Notes under the pieces: model-generated
The model's input: only the letters and a program-made list of their open reading frames with translations
Told to the model about the DNA's origin: nothing
Databases searched by the model: none
Part shown: positions 14,864 through 23,351 of the stretch, piece after piece
Layout: each line of letters starts with the position of its first letter
Position numbering within the stretch: position 1 is the first letter of the stretch
Translations under genes and position numbers: made by a program
Origin: Bacteroidales bacterium
GTDB taxonomy: Bacteria; Bacteroidota; Bacteroidia; Bacteroidales; UBA932
Length of the DNA stretch: 33,416 nt
Direction: 5' to 3'
Assembly (NCBI GenBank): GCA_016295455.1
Contig: JAEDLE010000020.1
Span: 1-33,416 of the forward strand

Positions 14864-16333
14864 TCATTTCTTCACCTTCCTCACCGGGTCACAGGTCAGC
14901 TCCACTCCTAGTTTCCTGAATATGGTCCTGTCCACCTCGCTCAGCATCACCGTGGAGTGAACCTGGCATCCGTTCAGTTCAGGCAGCTTCTCCAGAGCCC
15001 TGCGGCAGTTCTCGTCCTTCTCGCTCAGCATGGCAAGCGCCACCAGAACCTCGTCGGTATGCAGCCTCGGATTCTTGCCGTGCAGATATGAAACCTTCAT
15101 CTTCTGTATAGGCTCTATCATATCCTGAGGTATCAGCTTTACATCGTGGCTTATTCCGGCTATATGCTTGGTCGCGTTGAGCAGGAGAGCCGCGCTGGGA
15201 CCGAGCAGGTCGCTGGTCTCCGCACTGATGATGGTACCGTCAGAAAGCTCTATCGCTGCCGAAGGCACCTCCGAGAGTTCTTGTCGGACTTTGGCAGCCA
15301 CGGTCGCCTTCCTGTACTCAGGAGTGATCTTGGCCTGCTTCATCAGGATGTTTATCTTGTTGACTTCGCTTTCATTGCAGCCGCCGTCAGCCATCTTGTT
15401 CAGGGCTGTGTAATAGCGGCGTATGATTTCATCCCTCGCGGCGTCACAGCAGACATCCTCATTGCTCATGCAGAAGCCCACCATATTCACACCCATATCC
15501 GTAGGGGACTTGTACGGGTTTTCGCCGTAAATGCCCTCGAACAGGGCGTTCAGCACCGGGAATATCTCTATGTCCCTGTTGTAGTTCACGGCTATCTTGC
15601 CGTAGGCCTCCAGGTGGAACGGGTCTATCATGTTGACGTCGTTCAGGTCGGCCGTGGCCGCCTCGTAGGCTATGTTCACAGGATGTTTGAGGGCAAGGTT
15701 CCAGACCGGGAAAGTCTCGAACTTGGCATATCCCGCCTTGATGCCCCTCTTGTTCTCCTGATAGAGCTGGCTAAGGCACACTGCCATCTTGCCGCTGCCC
15801 GGCCCCGGAGCCGTCACGATAACCAGGGGCTTCGTGGTCTCGACATAGTCATTCCTTCCGAAACCGTCCTCCGAGTCGATGAGGGCCACATTGTTCGGGT
15901 AACCTTCGATGGTGTAGTGGCAATAAGTCCGGATGCCCATGCTCTCCAGCTTGTGGCGGAAGGCGATGGAGCTGCTCTGTCCGTTGTAGTGGGTTATCAC
16001 CACGGAATTGACCTCCATCCCCCGTCCGATGAACTCGTTGCGCAGGCGTATCACGTCCATGTCATAGGTGATGCCCAGGTCCTGGCGCACCTTGTTCTTC
16101 TCTATGTCTATGGCGCTGATTACTATGATGATCTCAGCCCTGTCCCTGAGCCTTTCGAGCATACGCAACTTGCTGTCGGGCTTGAATCCCGGCAGTACAC
16201 GGCTTGCGTGGAAATCATCGAATAACTTGCCTCCGAGTTCGAGGTAAAGCTTGTTGCCGAACTGAGCGATGCGCTCATTGATGTGTTCAGACTGTATCCT
16301 GAGATACTTTTCGTTATCAAATCCGTACTTCAT
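14864..16333 (-). CDS. DUF1846 family protein (489 aa)
   Basis: The gene is read from ATG 16333 (MKYGFDNEKYLRIQ), although the frame is open 34 codons further upstream. The -7 promoter box at 16342-16349 lies between, so the longer start is unlikely. The protein is cytoplasmic with no signal or membrane segment. It matches DUF1846 in length (about 490) and sequence. Examples are LELGGKLFDDFHASRVLPGF, the segment VTAPGPGSGKMAVCLSQLY with a P-loop-like GPGSGK, GYAKFETFPVWNLALKHPVN, and DMGVNMVGFCM. Structures are known for the family, but to my knowledge no firm biochemical role is. The P-loop-like motif suggests nucleotide or phosphate binding, which is inference. It is flanked by, but not tightly linked to, the lytic transglycosylase (98 bases) and the thioredoxin (148 bases). 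Confidence 0.88.
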   Translation of the reverse strand: MKYGFDNEKYLRIQSEHINERIAQFGNKLYLELGGKLFDDFHASRVLPGFKPDSKLRMLERLRDRAEIIIVISAIDIEKNKVRQDLGITYDMDVIRLRNEFIGRGMEVNSVVITHYNGQSSSIAFRHKLESMGIRTYCHYTIEGYPNNVALIDSEDGFGRNDYVETTKPLVIVTAPGPGSGKMAVCLSQLYQENKRGIKAGYAKFETFPVWNLALKHPVNIAYEAATADLNDVNMIDPFHLEAYGKIAVNYNRDIEIFPVLNALFEGIYGENPYKSPTDMGVNMVGFCMSNEDVCCDAARDEIIRRYYTALNKMADGGCNESEVNKINILMKQAKITPEYRKATVAAKVRQELSEVPSAAIELSDGTIISAETSDLLGPSAALLLNATKHIAGISHDVKLIPQDMIEPIQKMKVSYLHGKNPRLHTDEVLVALAMLSEKDENCRRALEKLPELNGCQVHSTVMLSEVDRTIFRKLGVELTCDPVRKVKK

Positions 16334-16341
16334 ACGGACTG

Positions 16342-16349
16342 CAAAGATA
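16342..16349 (-). promoter_or_regulatory. -7 promoter element of the DUF1846 gene
   Basis: The minus strand reads TATCTTTG, a full match to TAnnTTTG. Its last base is only 8 bases before the start codon at 16333, so the mRNA would have almost no leader. No TTG is visible 19-21 bases upstream. Confidence 0.5.
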
Positions 16350-16431
16350 TTAAAAAAATGATAAACTCCATCCTTGCCGGACAGGGTTTTTTCATAAATA
16401 TGCCTGCTTGCTGAGGCTCGGGGGCTGCGTC

Positions 16432-17346
16432 TCATTCCGCCGGTATCACCACCCTGTAAGTCCTGCCCGACTCGTCCTGAAGGCTGGATTCCCTCAGCCA
16501 GAGATTAGCCCTCTTGAGCTGGGCGTAGCTCACCCCGTGCTGCCCGGCAAACTCCACCAGGTCCTTCACCGTAGAGGTCACCGTCACCGTCTCCCGCGGC
16601 GGTTTGCGGCTGTAGCGGCTCTTCTCCGGCACGTCGAAGCCGAAGGCCTGCGGATTCTCGAACATCATCTTCGCAGCCATCATCCTGAACATGTATCTCA
16701 TGGTCTCCTCGGTCATCCACAGGTCCGCAGCACTGGCCTGGCGCTGCTCCGCGAGCCTCCTGTCGATTCCGTTCTTCCCCGCATTGTAGGCGGCGGCGAC
16801 GGTCAGCCAGTCACCATATTCTTCATAATAGGACTTGAGCAGCTTGCAGGCAGCCCTGGTAGCCTTCTCGACGTGATAGCGTTCGTCGATGTTGGAATTC
16901 ACCTCCAGTCCCTGGGACCTTGCCGTCGCAGTCATCAGCTGCCACAGCCCCGCTGCTCCCGCGGAAGACTTCGCGGTCGGGTCGAGATTGCTCTCTATCA
17001 CCATCAGGTACTTCAGGTCATCCGGCAGCCCCATTTCCTTGAGTATGGGTTCCACCACAGGAAAATAAATGCCCGAACGCTTGAGCGCCAGCACCGAGTT
17101 CGTATGCATGAAGGTGAAGGCTACGATTTCCCTGTCCATCCTCTCATAAAAGTCCTCCCGACTGAAATCTACGGTCTGTCCCGCGAACACCATTTTCTTC
17201 GGGACCTCCGCCGTCCTGACCGCAGTCATTCCGGCCTCCTTCCTTTCCGGATTATCCTTTTCCGTTGAATATGCCGACGTGGCCGTTCCGGCGGCTATGG
17301 CGCAGCCCATTGCGAGCATGCAGACAAGTTTTGTATATGCTTTCAT
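16432..17346 (-). CDS. Lytic murein transglycosylase, MltD type
   Basis: The product is 304 residues from ATG 17346 (MKAYTKLVCMLAMGC...), preferred over the ATG five codons earlier because it begins the signal peptide cleanly. The SLT (GH23) domain contains the catalytic Glu118 in MVIESNLDPTAKSSAGAAGLWQLM (given in short form), followed by NIDERYHVEKATRAACKLL and VAAAYNAGKNGID, all diagnostic of MltD. The C-terminal 45 residues (VKDLVEFAGQHGVSYAQLKRAN) look like one LysM-type peptidoglycan-binding repeat. The enzyme cleaves the MurNAc-GlcNAc bond, forming 1,6-anhydro ends, in the periplasm during wall remodelling. It is shorter than E. coli MltD (452), which carries more LysM repeats. It reads divergently from the FMN-riboswitch transcript. 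Confidence 0.92.
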   Translation of the reverse strand: MKAYTKLVCMLAMGCAIAAGTATSAYSTEKDNPERKEAGMTAVRTAEVPKKMVFAGQTVDFSREDFYERMDREIVAFTFMHTNSVLALKRSGIYFPVVEPILKEMGLPDDLKYLMVIESNLDPTAKSSAGAAGLWQLMTATARSQGLEVNSNIDERYHVEKATRAACKLLKSYYEEYGDWLTVAAAYNAGKNGIDRRLAEQRQASAADLWMTEETMRYMFRMMAAKMMFENPQAFGFDVPEKSRYSRKPPRETVTVTSTVKDLVEFAGQHGVSYAQLKRANLWLRESSLQDESGRTYRVVIPAE

Positions 17347-17484
17347 GTGATAAAAGTTCATTACGGCTTACTGAAACAGGATCTGTTGCAGTCAAAATGG
17401 TACAAAGCACCCTCCGGAGTGTCCATAATGGCATAGGGAGGGCGGAAAACAGCGTGAATATACGAAAAAAAGCCGTATTCCCTC

Positions 17485-17514
17485 TTGACAATACCATATG
17501 AATGTCTAAATTTG
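17485..17514 (+). promoter_or_regulatory. Promoter of the riboswitch-receptor transcript
   Basis: TTG (within TTGACA) at 17485-17487 and TAAATTTG at 17507-17514 are 19 bases apart, a strong Bacteroidota promoter. Transcription would begin about 17518, directly at the 5' strand of the riboswitch P1 stem. Confidence 0.82.
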
Positions 17515-17519
17515 CGCCT

Positions 17520-17645
17520 GATCTTCAGGGTCGGGTGAAAGTCCCAACCGGCGGTATAGTCCGCGACCCGCACAGGCCGTTCTGGCCTTGCGGCTGAGCC
17601 GTTGAAACTACGGCACCGACGGTAAAGTCCGGATGGAAGAAGATT
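17520..17645 (+). ncRNA. FMN riboswitch (RFN element)
   Basis: The conserved RFN core is complete. The P1 stem pairs ATCTTC (17521-17526) with GAAGAT (17639-17644). Next come AGGG...GTGAAAGTCCC, ACCGGCGGTATAGTCCGCGA, a variable hairpin (CAGGCC/GGCCTTG region), then GGCTGAGCCG, GCACCGACGGTAAAGTCC and GGATGGAAGAAGAT. These are the near-invariant joints that bind flavin mononucleotide. FMN riboswitches repress riboflavin synthesis or uptake genes when FMN is plentiful. About 76 bases separate it from the receptor ATG, and I see no clear hairpin with a T-run there. Control may therefore act on translation, or on a terminator that I cannot resolve by eye. Confidence 0.96.
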
Positions 17646-17721
17646 GCTCCTCTGCCTGCGCGGGGGTGCATATACCCTGTCAGATTGTATTTATTGTTTA
17701 ACCAATTACAACTGACTCGAC

Positions 17722-20109
17722 ATGTTATCATTGACATTGCCGCTTCTGCTGGCGGTGGCGCACGGTCCTGTGGACTCTCATGCGCCGACAGACACCGCAG
17801 CCGTTTACAACCTCGACGCGACGGTCATATCCGCCCGCATCGCCGACCTTAGCACCACTTCCGTGAGGGTCACCGACATCAATTCCGACAAAATCCGCAC
17901 GAAAGCCACCGGACACAGCTATCCCGAACTGATGAGGGAAATACCCGGCGTGTACGCCAGCCCCGAGACCGGAAGCTTCGGGGATGCGAAAATCAACATC
18001 CGCGGTTTCAAGCAGGAGAATATCTCCGTGCTGCTCAACGGAATACCGATTTCCGGCCTGACCTCCGGCAATATGTACTGGAACAACTGGATGGGCCTTG
18101 CCGACGCAACAGGTTCCATTCAGCTCCAGAAAGGCATAGGCAACTCCATGGTCTCCGACAACTCCGTCGGAGGCACGATTAACATCATCACCACCCAGCC
18201 GTCCTCGGAACCATATGCACAGGCGGGAATATCCCATACGGGATATGGCACCACGTCGATATTTGTGGCTGTGAATTCAGGAGACCTGGGCAGGGGATGG
18301 GTCTTCAACCTGATGGGCTCGCACAACATGGGCAGCAGCTATGCCGACTGTACGGAGCTCAGCACTTGGTCCTATGCCCTCACCGTGATCAAGAACTTCC
18401 GTCACGCCCACAGTCTCGCCCTCACCGCCCTCGGTTCCCCGGAACAGCATTCCCAGCGCTCACAGAGACTCAGCCTCGCAGAGGTCGAGACATACGGCAG
18501 GAGCTACAGCAAGAATTGGGGATGGCAGACCCTCGAGGACGGAACGCGCGTGAGCCGCACCCTCTCCAGGAACAACTACTTCAAGCCGTATTTCACTCTC
18601 CAGCACAGCTATGACGGAGACAGGGACGGCCGCGAAGGCCTCAGGCTGGTGAACAGCATCTACCTTGCAATAGCTTCAGGAGGAGGCTTTTACACGGAGA
18701 GTACAGGCAAGCGCATCGCCTCGTTCCTCGCCCCTGAGGGCAGCGTGGATGCCGGACAGATAGACTGGGACGCCGCCATCGCCTTCAACCGTAATGTGAC
18801 CCCGGACTCCGACGGCCGCAGGGCTGTGAACATAATGACGGACTATCTGGCAGGGCACACCCAGTTCGGTGCCAAGTCCGACGTCGTGAAAGAGTTCGGT
18901 GACGCCTTCACCATCGATGCGGGCTTCCACTACCAGCTCTACGACACCTGGGAAAGGGAACAGATTACAGACCTGCTCGGAGCCGACTACTGGTACGAGG
19001 ACTATGCGAAGAAGGCTCTCTGCGGACTCAACGGCAGGAATCCGATAAAGAAAGTGGGGGATTATGTGCGCACCGACAACGGCAGGACCCAGCACTACGG
19101 AACCATCTATCTGCTCGGGACTTACAGGGCCGGAGCGAAGCGCTCCACGGTGATGACCCTCGGCCTTTCCGCAAGCGCTACCGGCATACGCCGCTGGGAT
19201 GACTACAATTATCTCCCGGAAGACCGTTTCAGCGGCTGGGCGTCCAGCTGCGGCTACAGCGTCAAGGCGGGCATACTCCATCCCCTTGGCGGCAGACTGA
19301 AACTCTATGCCAATGCGGCATATTACAACAGGGCGCCATATGCCAGCACCTTCTTCTCCGGCGGCAGCAATGAGATATCGAAGGATGTCGTGAATGAAAA
19401 GAATATGCTGGGAGAGATCGGCTTCCGTCACGTGGGCGCCAGGCACGGGCTCGAAGTGACTGCATATTACGCTTACTGGAAGGACAGGACCCTCACCAGC
19501 CCTTCCTTCAAGACCGTCGATGTGGATCCTTACAAATATATGATACGCGGCCTTGACGCCCTGCATACGGGCGTGGAGGCGGAGTTCTTCTGGAAGCCAT
19601 GGAGCTGCGTCAGGATGGATGCCTTCGCTTCCCTGGGAGACTGGAGGTGGAAGAACGACGTGAATGCAACCCTCTATGACCCCGAGACCCTGCGCCCGAT
19701 GGGCGAGGTGAATGTCTATGCCGACGGTCTCCACGTCGGAGACGCCCCTCAGACCCAGCTCGGCCTCAGCGCTGAACTCGAACTGCCCAAGGGCTTCAGG
19801 CTGAGGGCGTCCTGGAACTACAACGACAGGCTGTGGGCGGACTTCGACCCTGTGACCAGGACTGCTGCAGATGACAGGAGCGATTCCTGCAGGCTCCCTT
19901 CCTGGCATATGCTGAATGCCGGACTGCAATGGGAGGGCGCTTTCCGCGGCAATTCCCTGGTGCTGTTCCTGAACGTGGACAACATCACCGACTCCTTCTA
20001 TGTGGAGAGGAGCAAGGACGGTTCGGGCCACGACATGGCCACCCTCACGGGATATTGGGGCAACGGCAGGAGCGTAAACTTCGGTCTCAGGCTCAGCCTC
20101 GGCAGATGA
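17722..20109 (+). CDS. TonB-dependent receptor under FMN control, probable flavin transporter
   Basis: The protein has 795 residues. The ATG at 17722 is the only one after an in-frame stop at 17713, and it gives a hydrophobic signal (MLSLTLPLLLAVAHG) that lacks the usual positive charges. The plug domain spans roughly residues 30-150: DATVISARIADLS, LMREIPGVYASPETGSFGD, INIRGFKQENISVLLNGIPI and GGTINIITT. The barrel fills the rest and ends VNFGLRLSLGR, without a terminal Phe. There is no N-terminal carboxypeptidase-like domain and no SusD partner, as in vitamin or metal receptors rather than glycan importers. The FMN riboswitch upstream implies that expression rises when FMN is low, so riboflavin or a related flavin is the likely cargo. 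That is inference from regulation, not from the barrel sequence. Confidence 0.93.
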   Translation: MLSLTLPLLLAVAHGPVDSHAPTDTAAVYNLDATVISARIADLSTTSVRVTDINSDKIRTKATGHSYPELMREIPGVYASPETGSFGDAKINIRGFKQENISVLLNGIPISGLTSGNMYWNNWMGLADATGSIQLQKGIGNSMVSDNSVGGTINIITTQPSSEPYAQAGISHTGYGTTSIFVAVNSGDLGRGWVFNLMGSHNMGSSYADCTELSTWSYALTVIKNFRHAHSLALTALGSPEQHSQRSQRLSLAEVETYGRSYSKNWGWQTLEDGTRVSRTLSRNNYFKPYFTLQHSYDGDRDGREGLRLVNSIYLAIASGGGFYTESTGKRIASFLAPEGSVDAGQIDWDAAIAFNRNVTPDSDGRRAVNIMTDYLAGHTQFGAKSDVVKEFGDAFTIDAGFHYQLYDTWEREQITDLLGADYWYEDYAKKALCGLNGRNPIKKVGDYVRTDNGRTQHYGTIYLLGTYRAGAKRSTVMTLGLSASATGIRRWDDYNYLPEDRFSGWASSCGYSVKAGILHPLGGRLKLYANAAYYNRAPYASTFFSGGSNEISKDVVNEKNMLGEIGFRHVGARHGLEVTAYYAYWKDRTLTSPSFKTVDVDPYKYMIRGLDALHTGVEAEFFWKPWSCVRMDAFASLGDWRWKNDVNATLYDPETLRPMGEVNVYADGLHVGDAPQTQLGLSAELELPKGFRLRASWNYNDRLWADFDPVTRTAADDRSDSCRLPSWHMLNAGLQWEGAFRGNSLVLFLNVDNITDSFYVERSKDGSGHDMATLTGYWGNGRSVNFGLRLSLGR

Positions 20110-20210
20110 CGCCCCTTTTCTGACTTTACCGGCAGCTTTCCCGCAGGGGAGGAACATTTCAGGACGGCTTCCTGTTGCTATCGTATCTGAAAATTCCTAA
20201 CTTGCGGGAT

Positions 20211-21746
20211 ATGGCTCCGAGAAGGGAAGATATTTCTGACAGCAGCAGCCGCATCGCACGCAACACTGTGATGCTCTATTTCCGTATGCTGCTGATGCTC
20301 TTCGTCGGCCTGTACACCTCCAGGGTGATACTGCGCAGTCTCGGAGTGGATGACTACGGCATCTACAACGCCGTCGGCGGGTTGGTCACCGTCTTCACCT
20401 TCATCACCGGCGCCATATCCACGGCGACCCAGCGTTTCCTGACCTATGAGATAGGTCGGGGCGACGGGGACAGGCTGAGAAGGGTTTTCGGCGCTTCTGT
20501 CTTCATACAGATTCTGATTTCCCTGGTTCTGGTGCTGCTGGTTGAAACAGCCGGAGCCCGGTTCCTGCATCACAGGATGGACATACCCGCAGGGCGTATG
20601 GACGCCGCTTCCTTCGTGCTCCATACCTCCGTGGCGGTCTTGGTGCTCAATCTGCTTTCCGTACCGTATAACGCGGTCATACTCGCCCACGAAAAGATGG
20701 GTGCATATGCCCTCATCAGCCTGATGGAAGCCTTTCTCAAGCTTGCCGTGGCCCTGCTTCTGGCCTGGTCGCCTTTCGACAAGCTCCGCAGCTATGCCCT
20801 GCTTATGCTGGCGGTGGCCTTTCTCACCAGACTGGTTTATGGCATCTACTGCCGCCGTCATTTCACCGAAAGCCGCGGTCTGCCCTCCTGGGACCCGCCA
20901 CTCTTCTCGGAAATGCTTTCATTCGCCCTCTGGAGCTTCTTCGGATCGGGATCCTACATACTCAACACCCAGGGCGTGAACGTCGTCTCCAACCTCTTCT
21001 TCGGAGTCGCCGTCAATGCAGCCAGGGGCGTGGCGACCCAGGTCGAAGGTATGGTCAAGCTCTTCATCTCGAATATGCTGACGGCCTTCAACCCCCAGAT
21101 TACCAAGTCCTGGGCCTCCGGAGACCGCGACTACTGCTTCCTGCTCGCGCGCAAGGCTTCGAAATATGCCTACCTGATCATCCTCACCCTGATGCTGCCG
21201 CTCTGCCTGGAATCACACAAGCTTCTGGAACTGTGGCTTGTGGATGTTCCGGAATATGCCGACCTGTTCGTCAGCCTGGGCTTCTGCACCCTGCTGGAGA
21301 TGGTGGTCAATCCGCTCCATACCATACAGCTTGCGACCGGAAAGGTACGCCGTTATTTCCTGCTGACGGGAGGCGTGTCGTATCTGTTGCTGCCCCTGGT
21401 CTGGCTGGCATTCCGCCTGGGCGCCCCGGCCTGGTCGGCATATCCGCTTTTCTTCCTGGTATATCTGCTTACGGGCGGGCTGAGGCTTGCTCTGGTCCAC
21501 AGGGATACCGGATTCCCCGTCGGCATATACCTGAAACTCTTACTCCGCCTTGCGGCGGTGACGCTCTGTGCCGTGCCTTTGCCTCTGGCGCTGCGTCTGG
21601 GCATGCCCGAGGGCTTGCCGCGTCTGGCGCTGGTGCTTCTGACCTCTGTGTCGGCGGTGCTGCCGGCATCCTGGCTGCTGGCGCTCACTCCGGGAGAGAA
21701 GGCTGTGGTCCGAAGTAGGCTCGGACGCTTGAGAAAAACTGACTGA
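20211..21746 (+). CDS. Polysaccharide flippase of the MOP/Wzx type
   Basis: The product is 511 residues from ATG 20211. In-frame TTG codons upstream exist but add no family sequence. It is a multispanning inner-membrane protein with about 12-14 hydrophobic helices. The first follows the amphipathic start RIARNTVMLYFRMLLMLFVGLYTSRVIL (shortened), and the segment LGVDDYGIYNAVGGLVTVFTF is characteristic of the O-antigen/teichoic-acid flippase family. These proteins move lipid-linked oligosaccharides from the inner to the outer face of the cytoplasmic membrane. The next gene, a glycosyltransferase, starts 2 bases after its stop, so both likely serve the same surface glycan. The substrate is unknown. 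Confidence 0.92.
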   Translation: MAPRREDISDSSSRIARNTVMLYFRMLLMLFVGLYTSRVILRSLGVDDYGIYNAVGGLVTVFTFITGAISTATQRFLTYEIGRGDGDRLRRVFGASVFIQILISLVLVLLVETAGARFLHHRMDIPAGRMDAASFVLHTSVAVLVLNLLSVPYNAVILAHEKMGAYALISLMEAFLKLAVALLLAWSPFDKLRSYALLMLAVAFLTRLVYGIYCRRHFTESRGLPSWDPPLFSEMLSFALWSFFGSGSYILNTQGVNVVSNLFFGVAVNAARGVATQVEGMVKLFISNMLTAFNPQITKSWASGDRDYCFLLARKASKYAYLIILTLMLPLCLESHKLLELWLVDVPEYADLFVSLGFCTLLEMVVNPLHTIQLATGKVRRYFLLTGGVSYLLLPLVWLAFRLGAPAWSAYPLFFLVYLLTGGLRLALVHRDTGFPVGIYLKLLLRLAAVTLCAVPLPLALRLGMPEGLPRLALVLLTSVSAVLPASWLLALTPGEKAVVRSRLGRLRKTD

Positions 21747-21748
21747 TT

Positions 21749-22507
21749 ATGGGACGTTTGGTTATATATACCTGTATTACAGGTGCTTATGATATACTTG
21801 TGGATCCGGTCGTCATATTTCCCGGAGTGGATTTCGTGTGTTTTACCGACCATGACGTGAAGCGGAAGGTATGGCAGCTGCGCAATCCCGTACACAGGGA
21901 GAAGAACGCCCAGCTGACAGCCAGATGGCACAAGCTCCATCCGCACGAACTTTTTCCTGACTATGACTACAGCCTCTGGGTGGACGGGAACGTGATTCCC
22001 GCATCCGCGTCACTGATGGAAATCCTTCAGGGAAAGATGGACGGGGGAGTGCTCTGGTCCGGGATCAGGCATCCGCAGAGGGACGATGTGTACGACGAGG
22101 CTTTCCGCATCTACAGCAATGGCCGCGAGTCTTTTTTCCGTCTTGCGAGGGTATGCCGCTTCCTTGAAAGTCAGGGCTTTCCGCGTCACGGCGGACTGAT
22201 GGAGACAAATGTGATACTTAGGGCGCACAATGATCCGAAGGTGGTGGCGACAGACAGGCTCTGGTGGACTCTGCTGTCCGAATATACCGCAAGGGACCAG
22301 ATGACCCATCAGTACTGCATGTGGAAGAACGGTATGCCGCAGGACCTGCTGCTTGGCGGTGAGGCCAGCGCCAGAAACTGCCGGGAATTCCGTTACGTCG
22401 TGCACGACGCGCCTTATCGCAAGAGTTTTCCTAGAGATGCCTGGAATGCTGTCAAACGTCTGTGCTTCAGGATTTTCCTGAGGATGAACGGGACTCCTGC
22501 AACTTGA
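21749..22507 (+). CDS. TOD1/MUCI70-like glycosyltransferase (DUF616)
   Basis: The protein has 252 residues and is soluble or peripheral. The family pattern is seen in VIYTCITGAYDIL at the start, VCFTDHD, KNAQLTARWHKLHPHELFPDYDYSLWVDGNV (in pieces), and a later DQMTHQYCMW segment. The VDGN motif takes the place of the metal-binding DxD of GT-A enzymes. The family (PF04765) was named from plant proteins involved in wall polysaccharides. Bacterial members occur in capsule and O-antigen clusters, which fits the flippase 2 bases upstream. The final 41 bases overlap the 3' end of the opposing GT2 gene. Confidence 0.85.
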   Translation: MGRLVIYTCITGAYDILVDPVVIFPGVDFVCFTDHDVKRKVWQLRNPVHREKNAQLTARWHKLHPHELFPDYDYSLWVDGNVIPASASLMEILQGKMDGGVLWSGIRHPQRDDVYDEAFRIYSNGRESFFRLARVCRFLESQGFPRHGGLMETNVILRAHNDPKVVATDRLWWTLLSEYTARDQMTHQYCMWKNGMPQDLLLGGEASARNCREFRYVVHDAPYRKSFPRDAWNAVKRLCFRIFLRMNGTPAT

Positions 22508-23351
22508 GGAATGCGCCCTCTTTGAGGGATTCTTCCCTTAGCGCCCGCAGTTCCCTGCGACGGCTCCACAGACTGGAAATGTAGCTTAAAGGTATGAGGC
22601 TGAGGTTCTTTATGCCCGTCGCAAGCAGTTCTGCAGGCATTTTCGCCAGGGCGAAGGCCCAGCATCTGCGCGGGTCCATCAGTCTGCGCAGGGCGCCGGT
22701 GCATTTGAGGCGCATCTTCCTTTCCTTCGTGTCTTTCCTGCCCTCCCTGTCGTGAATGCCTTCCGCAGTTTTCAGGACATGGCAGTCCAGCCCGAGCCTG
22801 TGCAGCCTGTCTATGTAATTGTCATCCTCACCGTACATCCTGAAGGCGGGGGAGAAGCCGCCAACCTTCCTGACTACGGATGTCGGGATGAACCAGTGCG
22901 CCGCCATCACGAAAGGAACCTTCACCAGCTCGCCGCCCTTTTGGATGAGGGCTCCGCATTTGTCCTGGAAGTTGGCGTCCAGCCTGCCCGAGGCCCCTTT
23001 CTGTATGGGGCTGAGTATGCCGTAACCCGGTCTGCAGGCATCTTCAAGCCTTCCTATGGTCTCTTCCGTAACCCGGGCATCCTGATTCAGCAGGTACACG
23101 AATTCGTAGCCTTCCCTGACTGCGCTTTCCAAGCCCAAGTTGTTCGCCTGCCCGAAGCCGAGGTTGTCCTGACAGGCCAGCAGCCGGCATTCCGGGAAAT
23201 GCTCCCTGACATATTCCGCAGTGCCGTCCGTGGACGCGTTGTCCACCACCAGCACGTCCGCCTTTCGGGCGGAGCGCCGCAGACTGCCCAGACAGCCGTC
23301 CATCCACTTCCTTCCGTTGAAGGTCACCACTATTACGAGAGTCCTGTTCAT
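22467..23351 (-). CDS. GT2 glycosyltransferase, rhamnosyltransferase-like
   Basis: The product is a 294-residue GT-A fold transferase. The N-terminus reads LVIVVTFNGRKWMDGCLGSL, followed by VLVVDNASTDGTAEYV, DNLGFGQANNLGL and YLLNQDARV, where NQDA replaces the canonical DxD. That variant is common in WbbL/RfbN-type rhamnosyltransferases. The acceptor region contains GGFSPAFRMYGEDDNYIDRLHRLG. The donor sugar cannot be proven from sequence. It is the last gene of the minus-strand unit with the AraC regulator and another GT2, and its start overlaps the preceding stop by four bases (ATGA). Its 3' end overlaps the opposing DUF616 gene by 41 bases. Confidence 0.9.
   Translation of the reverse strand: MNRTLVIVVTFNGRKWMDGCLGSLRRSARKADVLVVDNASTDGTAEYVREHFPECRLLACQDNLGFGQANNLGLESAVREGYEFVYLLNQDARVTEETIGRLEDACRPGYGILSPIQKGASGRLDANFQDKCGALIQKGGELVKVPFVMAAHWFIPTSVVRKVGGFSPAFRMYGEDDNYIDRLHRLGLDCHVLKTAEGIHDREGRKDTKERKMRLKCTGALRRLMDPRRCWAFALAKMPAELLATGIKNLSLIPLSYISSLWSRRRELRALREESLKEGAFLKLQESRSSSGKS

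Noticed and set aside
18676..20157. Long minus-strand open frame (493 codons) opposite the TonB-dependent receptor
   Set aside because: It lies antisense to a clearly recognisable receptor, has no family motifs and arises from the codon composition of the opposite strand.
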